Below, piece after piece: positions 21,078-30,270 of a stretch of DNA of 64,000 bases. A model generated the notes under the pieces. It had not been told where the DNA came from, did not search any database, and was given only the letters and a program-made list of their open reading frames with translations. The DNA comes from Bicyclus anynana. Taxonomy: Eukaryota > Arthropoda > Insecta > Lepidoptera > Nymphalidae. Both the position numbers and the translations under genes were made by a program. The first letter of the stretch is position 1. Each line of letters starts with the position of its first letter. Location of the stretch: positions 9,035,418 to 9,099,417 of the forward strand of contig NC_069092.1 of the NCBI RefSeq assembly GCF_947172395.1, read 5' to 3'.

Positions 21078-21897
21078 ATTAGGGTTCCGTAGTCCACAAA
21101 GAATCCTTATAGTTTCGCCATGTCTGTCTGTCTTTACGTCCGTCCGTCCGCCGTTTAGCGCAGAGACTATTACTAATAAAAATTACCATGAGTATGTACA
21201 TCAAAAATGTGAACAAAGTCGTAAAATAAAATCTTGGAAAACATTTTTTTTATGTAAAGTGGGGATGAATTTTTTTTACTCGTCTATTTTATAGTGTGGG
21301 ATATCGTTGGATAGGTCTTTGAAAGGAATAAGGGTTTTTCTGCCAATATTTTTCTATTTTGTTCCGTTCCGTCCGTGTAAAGCTTTTAAGAGCTAATTTT
21401 TGTTAGAGTCAAGTGTCCCCACCGTCTATCGGCTAAACGGTCTTTTATTGATACGTAAAAAAATGAAGAGAATAGGATATGTAACTAAATTACAAGGAAA
21501 ACTATAACTGCGAAGTAATAATTGATATTTAAAGAGTAATTCGACCAACTTAAAAAACGTAATTGGAAATCGGAAATTGCGTACCGTTTATTTAACAACG
21601 GAATAACCGTTGTTAATTAAAAATGTAACTTTAGTTGTCAGTAAGGTAACCCAGAGTCTGTTAAAACTAGAAAGCTGAAATTTGGTAAGGATATGTAAAA
21701 TCACATGGCATGACTATAAAGTGGTAAAAAAAAATTGGGGTTACTTCCCAACATGCAGAGAGGATGAACATCGTCTATACCATGGTGTGGGATATCGTTA
21801 TCGGTATTTTTGTGCATTACACAGGGGATTCAAGTAACTTGATCTACGGAACCCTACAATACGCGTGGCCCGACACGCATTTGGCCAGTTTTTATTA
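21078..21897 (+). repeat. GGGTTCCGTAG-type dispersed element
   Basis: Opens TTAGGGTTCCGTAGTC, followed by a TGTCTGTCTGTC run. It closes with CTACGGAACCCTACAATACG and CGTGGCCCGACACGC...GGCCAGTTTTT. Opposed GGGTTCCGTA/TACGGAACCC ends bound about 800 bp of AT-rich non-coding DNA. I recognise this as a very common lepidopteran repeat of uncertain class. Two internal blocks repeat TGTGGGATATCGTT at about 21296 and 21787. Confidence 0.55.
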
Positions 21898-22408
21898 AAG
21901 TATCAGAAAACAAAAACAATAAAGATGATTGAAATTAATTAAGTCCTTCTCAAGTTATGGCGTTACCAAGGGAAATATGGATTATTTTTTATGTATATAG
22001 ATAGATAGCTTACGCTTTGTTTATCTGACACCCGCTTCCCAATAAAGCTGATGGACGTTTACCAAAAACTGACGGTTTCAGATATTTAATATCGTAATCG
22101 TTCATCCTCAGTGAATTACTTAAGAAGTTAGCGAAAGTAATTTTCCATGAAAGCAGAAATTTGAGATTCCCGGCCACCTGTTCTTAATGGAAAAACAGTA
22201 TTAGATGTCACTTAGAGCACTCACAATATACAAATCTATAACAAACAAGTCTGTACTACTGATCATGATCTATTTCTGAAAATTAATTACTTTGAGGTAC
22301 GATTAAAACTATGTGAGTAAGTTTCTAGGAATGTATCACAGGTAATGTACATGCATACATATAGTATATGTAATTTAAGTATATTCATTATATTTATTAA
22401 CAATATTC

Positions 22409-22759
22409 ATTATTATCAACCCATATTTGGGTCACTACTGAGCACAAGTCTCCTCTCAGAATGAGAGGCGTTTGGCCAATAGATAAATAAACACGCTGGC
22501 CCAATGCAGATTGGCAGACTTCACACACGTAGAGAATTCTGAAAATTCTCAGGTATGTAGGTTTCCTCATAAAGTTTTTCCTTCTTCGTATGAGACACGT
22601 GATATTTAATTTCTTATTTTTACATTTTTATATTTAATTTCTTTTTTATTTTTATCTTTTCACTTAACTGAAAAGTGGAGACGCATGGCCGGACCGGATT
22701 CGAACCTACGTCCTCCGCAATCGGAGGCTGAGGTCAAATTCATTGGGCTATCACGGCTC
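22409..22759 (-). mobile_element. SINE-B, with AT-rich internal expansion
   Basis: Minus-strand copy with both ends. An extra run of about 50 bp rich in TTTTTATTT lies at 22615-22660, between the TTAATTTCTT block and the CTGAAAAGT block. Confidence 0.8.
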
Positions 22760-23308
22760 TGTAATTTAAGAATAGCTGAAGCAAACCATATTAGACAAAC
22801 CAAAGACAACTAGAACCTAAGAGACACAAGATAATTAAAGTATCCGATTGCTAAAGATCGACACAACTCTCTTCTCGTGTTTGTGTTTTTTGATCAATTG
22901 TATTTAAAAAGCTTCTTTATTCTTACTCTCACTCCCTCTCTCACTAGCGAACGCCCGCGACTTCGTCCGCGTGGAAATCAATGTAAACCTATTTCACCAC
23001 ATTAAAGTTTGAATTTTAATTTTTTTTTAATTCCATTATATTTCGTATTTTTTTTATAATTTATGAACAAATTTTGAAAACTGGAACTTTCAACCCCTAT
23101 TTCACCCCCTTCTCATTTTATTTTCGCAATAAAAAGTATCCTATAACATTATCCGTATTATGTTCTTAAACCGTGCTAGGTTTCATTTGAATTCATTCTG
23201 TAGTTTCAGCGTGATGCCCGAATAACAAAAAAAAACACGGACAGACAGACAGACAAACAAAAAAAAAATATTTCTAGCTTTAGTATCGATTATATAATGC
23301 CCCCCAAC

Positions 23309-23320
23309 AAAAATTTTCAA
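23309..23320. repeat. Target-site duplication of the PLE, left copy
   Basis: AAAAATTTTCAA is identical to 25129-25140. The right copy abuts the end of the PLE arm exactly, and the left copy precedes a 42-bp extension. Confidence 0.65.
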
Positions 23321-23448
23321 TATTGGATAGAAGCAGGCGTTACTTTGCGGAAGTTCATCATGATTATATAATGATTTATTTATTTTGCTATCATCCGCGA
23401 AAATTCGGCGAACCCATGCGACAACGTCACCCAGGTCCGACAAAATAC

Positions 23449-23492
23449 TCTCTACGTACGTTTCACCCCGAAACCGGAGCATCCTCAGAAGA
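23449..23492 (-). ncRNA. Hammerhead-ribozyme-like motif, left PLE arm
   Basis: Inverted copy of the motif at 24999-25042. The CTGAGGA and GAAAC boxes and stem II are unchanged. One base in the stem I strand differs (TCTT for TCTC), leaving a possible G-U pair. Confidence 0.6.
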
Positions 23493-23613
23493 TGTTGACT
23501 CTACAACGTGCAATTGCAAAGTGTCGTTTTCGACCTTTGCTTCGTCTTTTATTGACCAAAAAGTAGGTGGGGCAAGAGGTGGGCGTTGCCAAGATACTCA
23601 TAATATAAGCGAT

Positions 23614-23956
23614 TTATCTCGCATCGCATTCAAACATTTTTATTAGTGGTGACTTCGATAACTCTATTTGTTCATTTAATAAGGTAATTCCTGACTTATT
23701 ATGTTTTATTATTTCTAATTGTTCCAAAACGCATAGTCGTAGGCCTTTATTGCAAGTGTGTAAAATGTCATACATATGATTATCTGCCAGCTTATGACCA
23801 GTATCTAGGAGATGCTTTGCAAAGTGCGACCTTTGTGGACGGTCATTTCGAACGGCGGATATGTGTTCTTTGTAACGTGTATCAAAATTCCGACCGGTTT
23901 GACCAATATATGTTGCATTACATTCAGAACATTGCAATTTATAACCTCCCGATTTA
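23614..23956 (-). pseudogene. Inverted copy of PLE GIY-YIG endonuclease end
   Basis: The minus frame reads GGYKLQCSECNATYIGQTG and onward to the same C-terminus (FECDAR, stop at 23614) as the plus-strand copy. It has substitutions such as Glu for Lys in the LEQLEII stretch and Gly for Val near the start. Beyond 23956 the frame enters antisense DNA and has no homologous N-terminus, so this is a fragment created by the inverted duplication. The GIY-YIG nuclease nicks target DNA for target-primed reverse transcription in PLEs (family knowledge). This fragment has no reverse transcriptase attached. Confidence 0.75.
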
Positions 23957-24877
23957 CTCCCGATTTGGACTGGAACGGACAGACAATTGGATGTCTTTGT
24001 AGATAAATTAAACAATTTGCACCCAAAAATTAAATTTAAATTAGAAATAGAACAGAATAATTCTTTAAATTTCCTTGATGTAACAATCACTAGAGTTAAT
24101 AATAGACATCACTTTGGGATTTATCGTAAGCCAACTTATACAGATATAACCATACCAGCTTCATCTTGTCATCCATGGCAACATAAATTAGCAGCTTTCC
24201 ATAGTTATGTTCATAGACTGATGTCCATTCCTCTAACTAGGGATCAGTATAACAAGGAATTAAATATAATATATCGCATGGCCATTTCGAATGGATACAA
24301 CCCGAATATTGTGAATAGAATAATCAATAAGAAACAATTGGTGTTGATTAGAAAAGAACTTTATGGAATTCCATTAGAAAAACCTAAAAAATTTAAAGCT
24401 AGTCTAACATACTTTGGTCCAGTGTCGGAACGTATTGCAAAAACACTTAGAAAGCATGATATAAATGTGGCTTTCAGAACAAATAACTCTCTTAAAAATA
24501 TTTGCAATGGTAAAGATAAACTAGAAAAGCAACATAAATCGGGAGTTTATAAATTGCAATGTTCTGAATGTAATGCAACATATATTGGTCAAACCGGTCG
24601 GAATTTTGATACACGTTACAAAGAACACATATCCGCCGTTCGAAATGACCGTCCACAAAGGTCGCACTTTGCAAAGCATCTCCTAGATACTGGTCATAAG
24701 CTGGCAGATAATCATATGTATGACATTTTACACACTTGCAATAAAGGCCTACGACTATGCGTTTTGAAACAATTAGAAATAATAAAACATAATAAGTCAG
24801 GAATTACCTTATTAAATGAACAAATAGAGTTATCGAAGTCACCACTAATAAAAATGTTTGAATGCGATGCGAGATAA
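23957..24877 (+). CDS. Penelope-like reverse transcriptase C-terminus plus GIY-YIG endonuclease (5' truncated)
   Basis: The frame is open from the arm junction. It begins IWTGTDRQLDVFVDKLNNLH, the segment that in Penelope proteins lies just after the catalytic YVDD box, so the fingers and palm of the RT are missing. Counting residues from the TTG codon at 23987, RT thumb and linker motifs follow: SLNFLDVTI (26-34), YRKPTYTD (46-53), HKLAAFHSYVHRL (66-78). The GIY-YIG domain has GVYKL (186-190), CSEC (192-195, the paired cysteines common in PLEs), YIGQTGRNFD (199-208), the Arg at 210 and HFAKHLLDTGH (227-237). The stop is at 24875-24877, and there are no internal stops or frameshifts. There is no ATG at the start, so this is not a complete gene. 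It cannot retrotranspose alone because the polymerase active site is absent, although the endonuclease looks intact. Confidence 0.85.
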   Translation, partial: LPIWTGTDRQLDVFVDKLNNLHPKIKFKLEIEQNNSLNFLDVTITRVNNRHHFGIYRKPTYTDITIPASSCHPWQHKLAAFHSYVHRLMSIPLTRDQYNKELNIIYRMAISNGYNPNIVNRIINKKQLVLIRKELYGIPLEKPKKFKASLTYFGPVSERIAKTLRKHDINVAFRTNNSLKNICNGKDKLEKQHKSGVYKLQCSECNATYIGQTGRNFDTRYKEHISAVRNDRPQRSHFAKHLLDTGHKLADNHMYDILHTCNKGLRLCVLKQLEIIKHNKSGITLLNEQIELSKSPLIKMFECDAR

Positions 24878-24998
24878 ATCGCTTATATTATGAGTATCTT
24901 GGCAACGCCCACCTCTTGCCCCACCTACTTTTTGGTCAATAAAAGACGAAGCAAAGGTCGAAAACGACACTTTGCAATTGCACGTTGTAGAGTCAACA

Positions 24999-25042
24999 TC
25001 TCCTGAGGATGCTCCGGTTTCGGGGTGAAACGTACGTAGAGA
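24999..25042 (+). ncRNA. Hammerhead ribozyme-like motif in PLE right arm
   Basis: The order of parts fits a minimal type I hammerhead. TCTC forms the stem I 5' strand (24999-25002). CTGAGGA is the CUGANGA box (25003-25009). GCTCCG-GTTT-CGGGGT forms stem-loop II (25011-25026) with a G-U pair. GAAA is at 25027-25030, then C-GTAC-G makes a very short stem III. The predicted cleavage site follows GTA at 25038, and GAGA (25039-25042) pairs with TCTC. Hammerheads with tiny stem III are an established part of Penelope-like elements. GUA rather than GUC at the cleavage site is permitted by the NUH rule but is less usual. Activity is inferred from sequence only. Confidence 0.7.
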
Positions 25043-25128
25043 GTATTTTGTCGGACCTGGGTGACGTTGTCGCATGGGTTCGCCGAATTTTCGCGGATGA
25101 TAGCAAAATAAATAAATCATTATATAAT

Positions 25129-25140
25129 AAAAATTTTCAA
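25129..25140. repeat. Target-site duplication of the PLE, right copy
   Basis: Second AAAAATTTTCAA, abutting the end of the right PLE arm. Removing the PLE and one copy joins two halves of the surrounding Helitron-like element. Confidence 0.65.
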
Positions 25141-25354
25141 AATATCTTCAATGTACAGAATGTACAAAATGTACAGAATTCGTATTATAAGTATAGATTC
25201 TAGATGGCGCTGGCTTCCTTTATACCACGCTAACGTTTGTTGTTACAAATGGTATAAGTAAAATCTCAATTGCGAATAAATGTATAGAAACCGACCAGTT
25301 TTATTATAAGTATAGATAAAGATAATAATTTTAACTTCATTAATAATATACCTT

Positions 25355-25490
25355 TGCTATCAGTAGGGAATAATCCTCACTCTGAAGATTGAAAAACTTA
25401 ATGGCTCGGAACCATTGGGAGTGGTTTAAATAAATCGATGTCATACCATTTCCTCCTGAAGAAATGCTTTACCCGCAGATCCGTTTTGAA
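25355..25490 (+). repeat. Dispersed repeat, second copy at 56010-56160
   Basis: Shares TATCAGTAG, GAAGATTGAAAAACTTAATG, CGGAACCATT, TAAATAAATCGATGTCATAC and CCCGCAGATCC with 56010-56160, same orientation. Class unknown. Confidence 0.55.
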
Positions 25491-25641
25491 TATTTTATAA
25501 TGGTATCATTACCGAGTGTTGAACCAGTCTCATGGAAACTGATTCCATTTGTGGAATTTGCATTTTGTAATTCTCTTTTTAGTGCTTTGAAAATTTACGG
25601 TTCTATACTTGGCTGTTCTACTTTGGTTAGCGATGTATCTA

Positions 25642-25830
25642 TCTATACTAATATTATAAAGCTGAAGAGTTTGTTTGTTTGATTGAACGCGCTAATCTCA
25701 GGAACTACTGGTCCGATTTGAAAAATTGTTTCAGTGTTAGATAGCCTATTTATCGAGGAAGGCTATATATTATTCCCGTATTCCTACGGGAACGGGAACC
25801 ACGCGGGTGAAGCCGCGCGGCGTCAGCTAG
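25642..25830 (+). mobile_element. Helitron-like element, complete ends
   Basis: A|TC start (TCTATACTAATATTATAAAG), body AACGCGCTAATCTCAGGAAC ... GATAGCC.ATTTATCGAGGAAG, and end GCGGCGTCAGCTAG|T preceded by the hairpin CGCGG-GTGAAG-CCGCG. This is the cleanest copy of the subfamily in the window, and it resembles non-autonomous LEP1-type Helitrons (from memory). Confidence 0.8.
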
Positions 25831-25925
25831 TTATAAATATTGGTATTTTCTAGTATGCGTTGCAATGGAACTATGCGCCACCGTTTGAAAATGTTAGTAG
25901 GTACTAATTTAGAGTACAATTCGCT

Positions 25926-26036
25926 GTAGCATGGTGCGAATGACAGTGACCGGTATGACGCTCATAATAGTACTATTATCGTGAATAGCGTCAAACTTTC
26001 AAAAGTGAAACAAACTGTCACCAGCACCATGCTACA
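25926..26036. mobile_element. MITE-4, palindromic
   Basis: TGTAGCATGGTGCGAATGAC..AGT on the left faces ACTGTCACCAGCACCATGCT on the right. GACGCTCATAATAGT pairs imperfectly with ACTATTATCGTGAATAGCGTC. About 110 bp. A fragment recurs at 47067-47098. Confidence 0.65.
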
Positions 26037-26045
26037 CGCAGGTTT

Positions 26046-26199
26046 AATAACGATGTTTTTCCTTCACCGTTTGAGACACGTGATATTTAATTTTTTAAAA
26101 TGCACATAACTTAAAAGTTGGAGGTGCATACCGCGGGCCGGATTCGAACCTACGCCCTCCGAATTGAAGGCAGAGGTCATATCCACTGGGCTATCACGT
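26046..26199 (-). mobile_element. SINE-B head half
   Basis: Minus-strand copy containing the tRNA-like head (box B near 26141) through the AACGGTGAAGGAAAAACATC block. The 3' half is absent. It begins 10 bp after MITE-4. Confidence 0.75.
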
Positions 26200-26769
26200 C
26201 ACGTATATATACATACGAGTACACGACATTCAACATTACATTTCACGAACTTTATAACCAGAGAGAGAAAGTATCACTTTGAAAAAAGCCATTTTTTTGT
26301 ATGATGAATTTATTTTTTAGGTTGTTTTAGGGTAGGCTAAAATATATTACATTTATATGAACATAAAACCTTATACAGTCAAAACTTTGCGTAATTTATT
26401 ACAATATATACTCCAAGCCAAGCATATAGTCGTATATTTTGGTAAAACAGACATTTACAACCGAGGCGTTATCACGAACTTAATCACATGTCTTCGCAAG
26501 CCATAACATGTTATGATTTATTTACTCATTAATTAACTGTAATTACCTTGTTAACTTTTCAACCCTTTACAGGCGGTTGTTAGTTGTTATGTTCATATTA
26601 TCGCATCCCTTCGCTTATTTTTGGGCTTTTGCTGTTCCGTAGATTTATAATCAGTCTGTCAACCCGTCCGCAGTGCAGCTTAGATATCTATTATTTTGTT
26701 ATAACATATAAAAAAATTAAATTAAATTAGCAAGCTTTAAGTTAAATTAGCAAGTTCGTTGATAATACT

Positions 26770-26905
26770 CCCATGATATGCGGGCGACAGGGGGAAATAC
26801 TGGAGGTGTGAAATCGTGCGTGCGGGGAAGTGACGTGCTTCAGTCGTGGATTTTTCATTTATCGCTACCCCCGTCCCGGACCGCGCGTAACGAGTGTTAC
26901 GAATG
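26770..26905. other. GC-rich unassigned segment
   Basis: Clearly richer in G+C than its surroundings (ATGCGGGCGACAGGGGG ... CCCCCGTCCCGGACCGCGCG). Opposed GGGGG and CCCCC blocks suggest a diverged fold-back element. No frame is convincing. Confidence 0.4.
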
Positions 26906-27152
26906 AAGTTGCCAAGTATAATACTAGATACTGTATCTAGCAAAAATTATTACACAAAGCATACCGACAAAATCGTAAAATAAAATGTCGAAAAATATTT
27001 GTAGCGTAGGTATATGTAATACCCAATATTTTTATTGTTTTACTCGTTTAGTGTTGAATTACTTGATTCAGTAATTTGCATACATCAACATGTATGCAAA
27101 TTACTAAGGCTGATTGATTGAGTGGATTGAGGTATTTGTCTATGTTACAAGT

Positions 27153-27472
27153 GAGCTGTGATAGGCCAGTGGATATGATCTCTAATTCTGGAGGGTGTGG
27201 GTTCGAATCCGGTCCAGGGCATGCAGCTGCAACTTTTCAGTTGTGTGCATTTTAATAAATTAAATATCACGTGTCTCAGACGGTGAAGGAAAACATCGTG
27301 AGGAAACCTGCACACCAGAGAATTTTCCTAATTCTCTGCGTGTGTGAAGTCTGCCAATCCGCATTGGGTCATCGTGGTGGACTATTGGCCTAACCCCTCC
27401 ATTGCCATTTGCCATCCATGGCCATTCTAAGAGTAGATTTGAGCTCAGCACTGAGCCGAATATGGGTTGATA
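27153..27472 (+). mobile_element. SINE-B, near full length
   Basis: GAGCTGTGATAGGCCAGTGG box A, GGTTCGAATCC box B, and all conserved body blocks. It ends GAGCCGAATATGGGTTGATAA. An extra CCATTGCCATTTGCCATCC stretch at 27400-27420 replaces the usual CTCATTCTGAGAGG. Confidence 0.85.
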
Positions 27473-28037
27473 ACGAACAAGTGTCTAAAGTTAGTCTATT
27501 CAGTGACTAGAAAATGTACTTCTAAGAAAACTTCAAATTAAAAACAACTTCATTTCAAATATAAATAGATTCTTTGTACTGTTGTTACAAAGAACTAAAT
27601 GTAGAATCGAGAAAGAACCCACAAAGGACCTAACACTCAAAAGGAAAAGGGTCCGGAGCCTTTATTTTCATAAATATTATAATACCTACTTGCTATTTCT
27701 AGTCAATGTCTGTCTCGTACAGAGCATATAGTTTTATGATTTACTTAATTTGCTTTAAAAATACTTAAATGACAAGAGCTTAAGTTCTTCAGCGGGAAAG
27801 CCCAAAAGCTTATATGTTTTAACTTTTAAGCGTTAATCTTAGAAGTAGTTCTAAAGTTTACTAGTTCGTTAATAAACAAAACTACGTCTGATCCACAGTT
27901 AAGAATTAACGCTTAGCATATAATTATCTATTAAGAACTAGAACTAACTCTCTAATTATCAGTGTAGAGAACACTGATAATTATAATCACCACGACGACG
28001 ACCAGATTAATATTATTATAGGAAAACAATCAAAAAA

Positions 28038-28334
28038 GAGCCGTGATAGCCCAGTGAATATGACCTCTGCCTCCGATTCCGGAGGGTGTGGGTTCGAATT
28101 CGGTCAGTTGCGTGTACCTCCAACTTTTCAGTTGTGTGCATTTAAAGAAATGAAATAACACGTGTCTCTAACGGTGAAGGAAAACATCGTGAGGAAACCG
28201 GCATACCAGAGAATTTTCTTAATTCTCTGCGTGTGTGCAGTCTGCCAATCCGCATTGGGCCAGCGTGGTAGACGTAGTAGGTTCATTCTGAGAGGAGACT
28301 CGAGCTCAGCAGTGAGCCGAATATGGGTTGATAA
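28038..28334 (+). mobile_element. SINE-B, near full length
   Basis: GAGCCGTGATAGCCCAGTG head, then GGTTCGAATTCGG and all body blocks. It ends GAGCCGAATATGGGTTGATAA. About 15 bp is missing near the GGCCTAACC block. Confidence 0.88.
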
Positions 28335-28823
28335 AGAACCAGAAAAAAAAACTCAAATATAAACGTGCAATAGTAACTGTCATGCTATCAAAACTTCGAG
28401 TACCCGCGCGGTAAAAGGGGAGAGTCGAGTTCTTAACTTGAATCGCACGAGTTGTAGTTATTGCGGGTAAATTGTGAATAATAAATAATATGTATCCTAT
28501 AAATGATTACAGAAAGATTTATGAGCTACTAGACTTACTCGAGTAATAGGAAATAAAATAAAACGTTAATTAATAGCTACAAAAGAGAACGACATAAAAG
28601 AAAGTCCCAATAATTTCTAAACAACGAAATGAAACTTTTGAAAGATTTCTTTTTTGGTTTTTTTCGATCAATTATTTAGTAATTAAGACAAAGATACTTT
28701 GCAAAAAAGCGATAGGCATTAAATCCAGTTTTGATGGGTTAACAAAGAATATAATAAAAATATTTCACTGTGGAATTTCTGTGGAAAGCTTTTTGTTTTT
28801 ATCTCCTGAAATAGTTTTACGTT

Positions 28824-29129
28824 GATACTTATATTATAAAGCTTTGTTTGTATGTTTCTTTGAACGCGCTAATCTCAGGAACTACTATCGCGCGTCTACT
28901 TGTAGGTAATATAGAGCTATCTATGATCGATATGCATTTGTACTTATATTAATGAGAAAATTAGTTTTTATGTTGGTTACGCTTTCACGACAAAACCTGT
29001 AAACTGATTTCAAATTTTCCTTCACTAATGGAGAGCTACATTACCATCGAGTAACAAAAGCTAAGTATACTATTTTCCCTCGTATTAGGAACGGAATTTT
29101 CGCGGGTAAAACCGCGAAACGTCAACTAG
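28824..29129 (+). mobile_element. Helitron-like element with internal insertion
   Basis: Starts near TACTTATATTATAAAGC. It keeps AACGCGCTAATCTCAGGAAC at 28863 and ends CGCGGGTAAAACCGCG followed by CTAG|T at 29129. About 100 bp of unrelated AT-rich sequence separates the two conserved halves. Confidence 0.65.
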
Positions 29130-29486
29130 TAAAACATACATAGTAATCATAGTCCATTATACTGAATTACATACTAGTAGGTACCTATTCACCGGTAGAA
29201 GCAAAAAATAGTCAATTTCAGGCAACAGCTCCATATCAATTCATCCTATCTCACATGGTTTTTCTAACTGCAATGCGGTATCGGGATGATATGAAAATAT
29301 CTAGCAGTACAAAAGATTTTCATCAGCATAATGGATTTTTTGGTCCAATTTCACAGTCATTTCAGAAAAATTTGTAACAAGGTATTTCTATATTCTTTCC
29401 ATGTTTAAAAATCTGTAGTAATTGGAATTTAAAAACCTTCGTTAAGTTTGGTTTGAATAGTTTTATAGTTTTTAATGTTTTATGAT

Positions 29487-29560
29487 GACCTTTATGGCGC
29501 AGTTGGCAGTGCTGTGGATCAGAGAGGTCCTAGGTTCGATTCCGAGTTCAGGATTCAGGT
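29487..29560 (+). repeat. tRNA-like SINE head
   Basis: TGGCGCAGTTGGCAG resembles box A and GGTTCGATTCC box B, spaced as in a tRNA. The downstream part does not follow SINE-A, so it may be a different or chimeric SINE. It is not a tRNA gene: no acceptor stem closes. Confidence 0.5.
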
Positions 29561-29907
29561 CATTATTAAAAACGGCTTGTCCGATTTTGATGAAGGTTTA
29601 TACGTAGTTATATTATTTTTTTTTTAAATTGACATTTCGTCAAGTTCTCTAGCAGCCTAAACGCAATTTTTTTCCAAAATCCTGATGTTAGTTGACCAGC
29701 GCACAGTTGACCCTCTGGCATGTTGCCAAATACAGCAGCTTGTATTCAGATTCAAGTAAAGAGGGACAGTTTGTCTGTTGATAAATAAATGTACTTTACT
29801 TGATCTAACGGTTGCACCCGCCGTGTGTATACATTTTTATTAATTAAGCTAGGGACATTAATTGTGCTAAGTAAATATGAGTTTTGTGAAAGTTTTTTTT
29901 TTATTAT

Positions 29908-30102
29908 TCTTAACTAGTTAGCCCTTGACTACAATCTCACCTGATGGTAAGTGATGATGCAATCTAAGATGTAAGCGGGCTAACTTGTTAGGAGAAGAAT
30001 GAAAATCCACACCCGTTTTCGGTTTCTACACGACATTGTACCGGATCGCTAAATCGCTTGGCGGTACGTCTTTGTCGGTAGGGTGGTAACTAGCCACCTA
30101 AA
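29908..30102 (-). mobile_element. SINE-A, 5' truncated
   Basis: Minus strand: from GGTGGCTAGTTACCACCCTA and CGGTACGTCTTTGTC in reverse to GTTAGCCCTTGACTACAATC at the left, with an A-rich tail (read as T-run) at 29895-29908. Confidence 0.75.
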
Positions 30103-30199
30103 ATTATGTACCTAAAATAATTTGTGAGGCATAAAGAGTTCGAGTAGCAGACATCCCTGATTTTATCGGCATGGAAAACCATGACCATTTTCACTTTTG

Positions 30200-30270
30200 G
30201 CTGGTGACTTCGGCCGTGGCTAGTTACCACCCTACCTGCAAAGATGTACTGCAAAGCGATTTAGCGATTG
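30200..30270 (+). repeat. SINE-A internal fragment
   Basis: GACTTCGGCCGTGGCTAGTT, ACCACCCTACC and CAAAG.TGTACTGC matches the middle of SINE-A. It lies about 100 bp from an inverted SINE-A copy. Confidence 0.6.

Larger units (their letters stand above)
23321..25128 (+). mobile_element. Penelope-like element with inverted terminal copy
   Basis: Three parts are visible. The left arm, 23363-23956, is the reverse complement of the right arm, 24535-25128. The arms pair base for base without indels, with only about four differences over 594 bp. Between them, 23957-24534 carries coding sequence in the plus direction. The left arm is thus an inverted partial copy of the element's own 3' end, an arrangement known for Penelope LTR-like ends. 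A 42-bp unpaired extension (23321-23362) and a flanking 12-bp direct duplication complete the insertion. The left-arm/coding junction at 23946-23966 shows CTCCCGATTT twice, separated by one base. The element lacks the first part of its reverse transcriptase. It lies inside a Helitron-like element, and the near-identity of the arms suggests a recent insertion or recent arm duplication. Confidence 0.85.
22944..25316 (-). mobile_element. Composite Helitron-like element hosting the PLE
   Basis: On the minus strand it begins A|TC at 25316 (TCTATACTTATAATAAAAC). A second A|TC start lies at 25197 (TCTATACTTATAATACG), and it ends CTAG at 22944 with the Helitron-type hairpin. The interior (GACAGACAGACAGAC, TAGTATCGATTATATAAT) is interrupted at 23309-25140 by the Penelope-like element. 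The arrangement matches the small copy at 19072-19270. Confidence 0.65.

Noticed and set aside
21120..21160. Short-period TGTCTGTCTGTC / CCGTCCGTCCG runs as CRISPR-like repeats
   Set aside because: Simple microsatellite inside a dispersed element; no repeat-spacer structure anywhere in the window.
23805..24026. Extra frames on both strands within the PLE arms
   Set aside because: Shadow frames of the GIY-YIG coding sequence in its two orientations.
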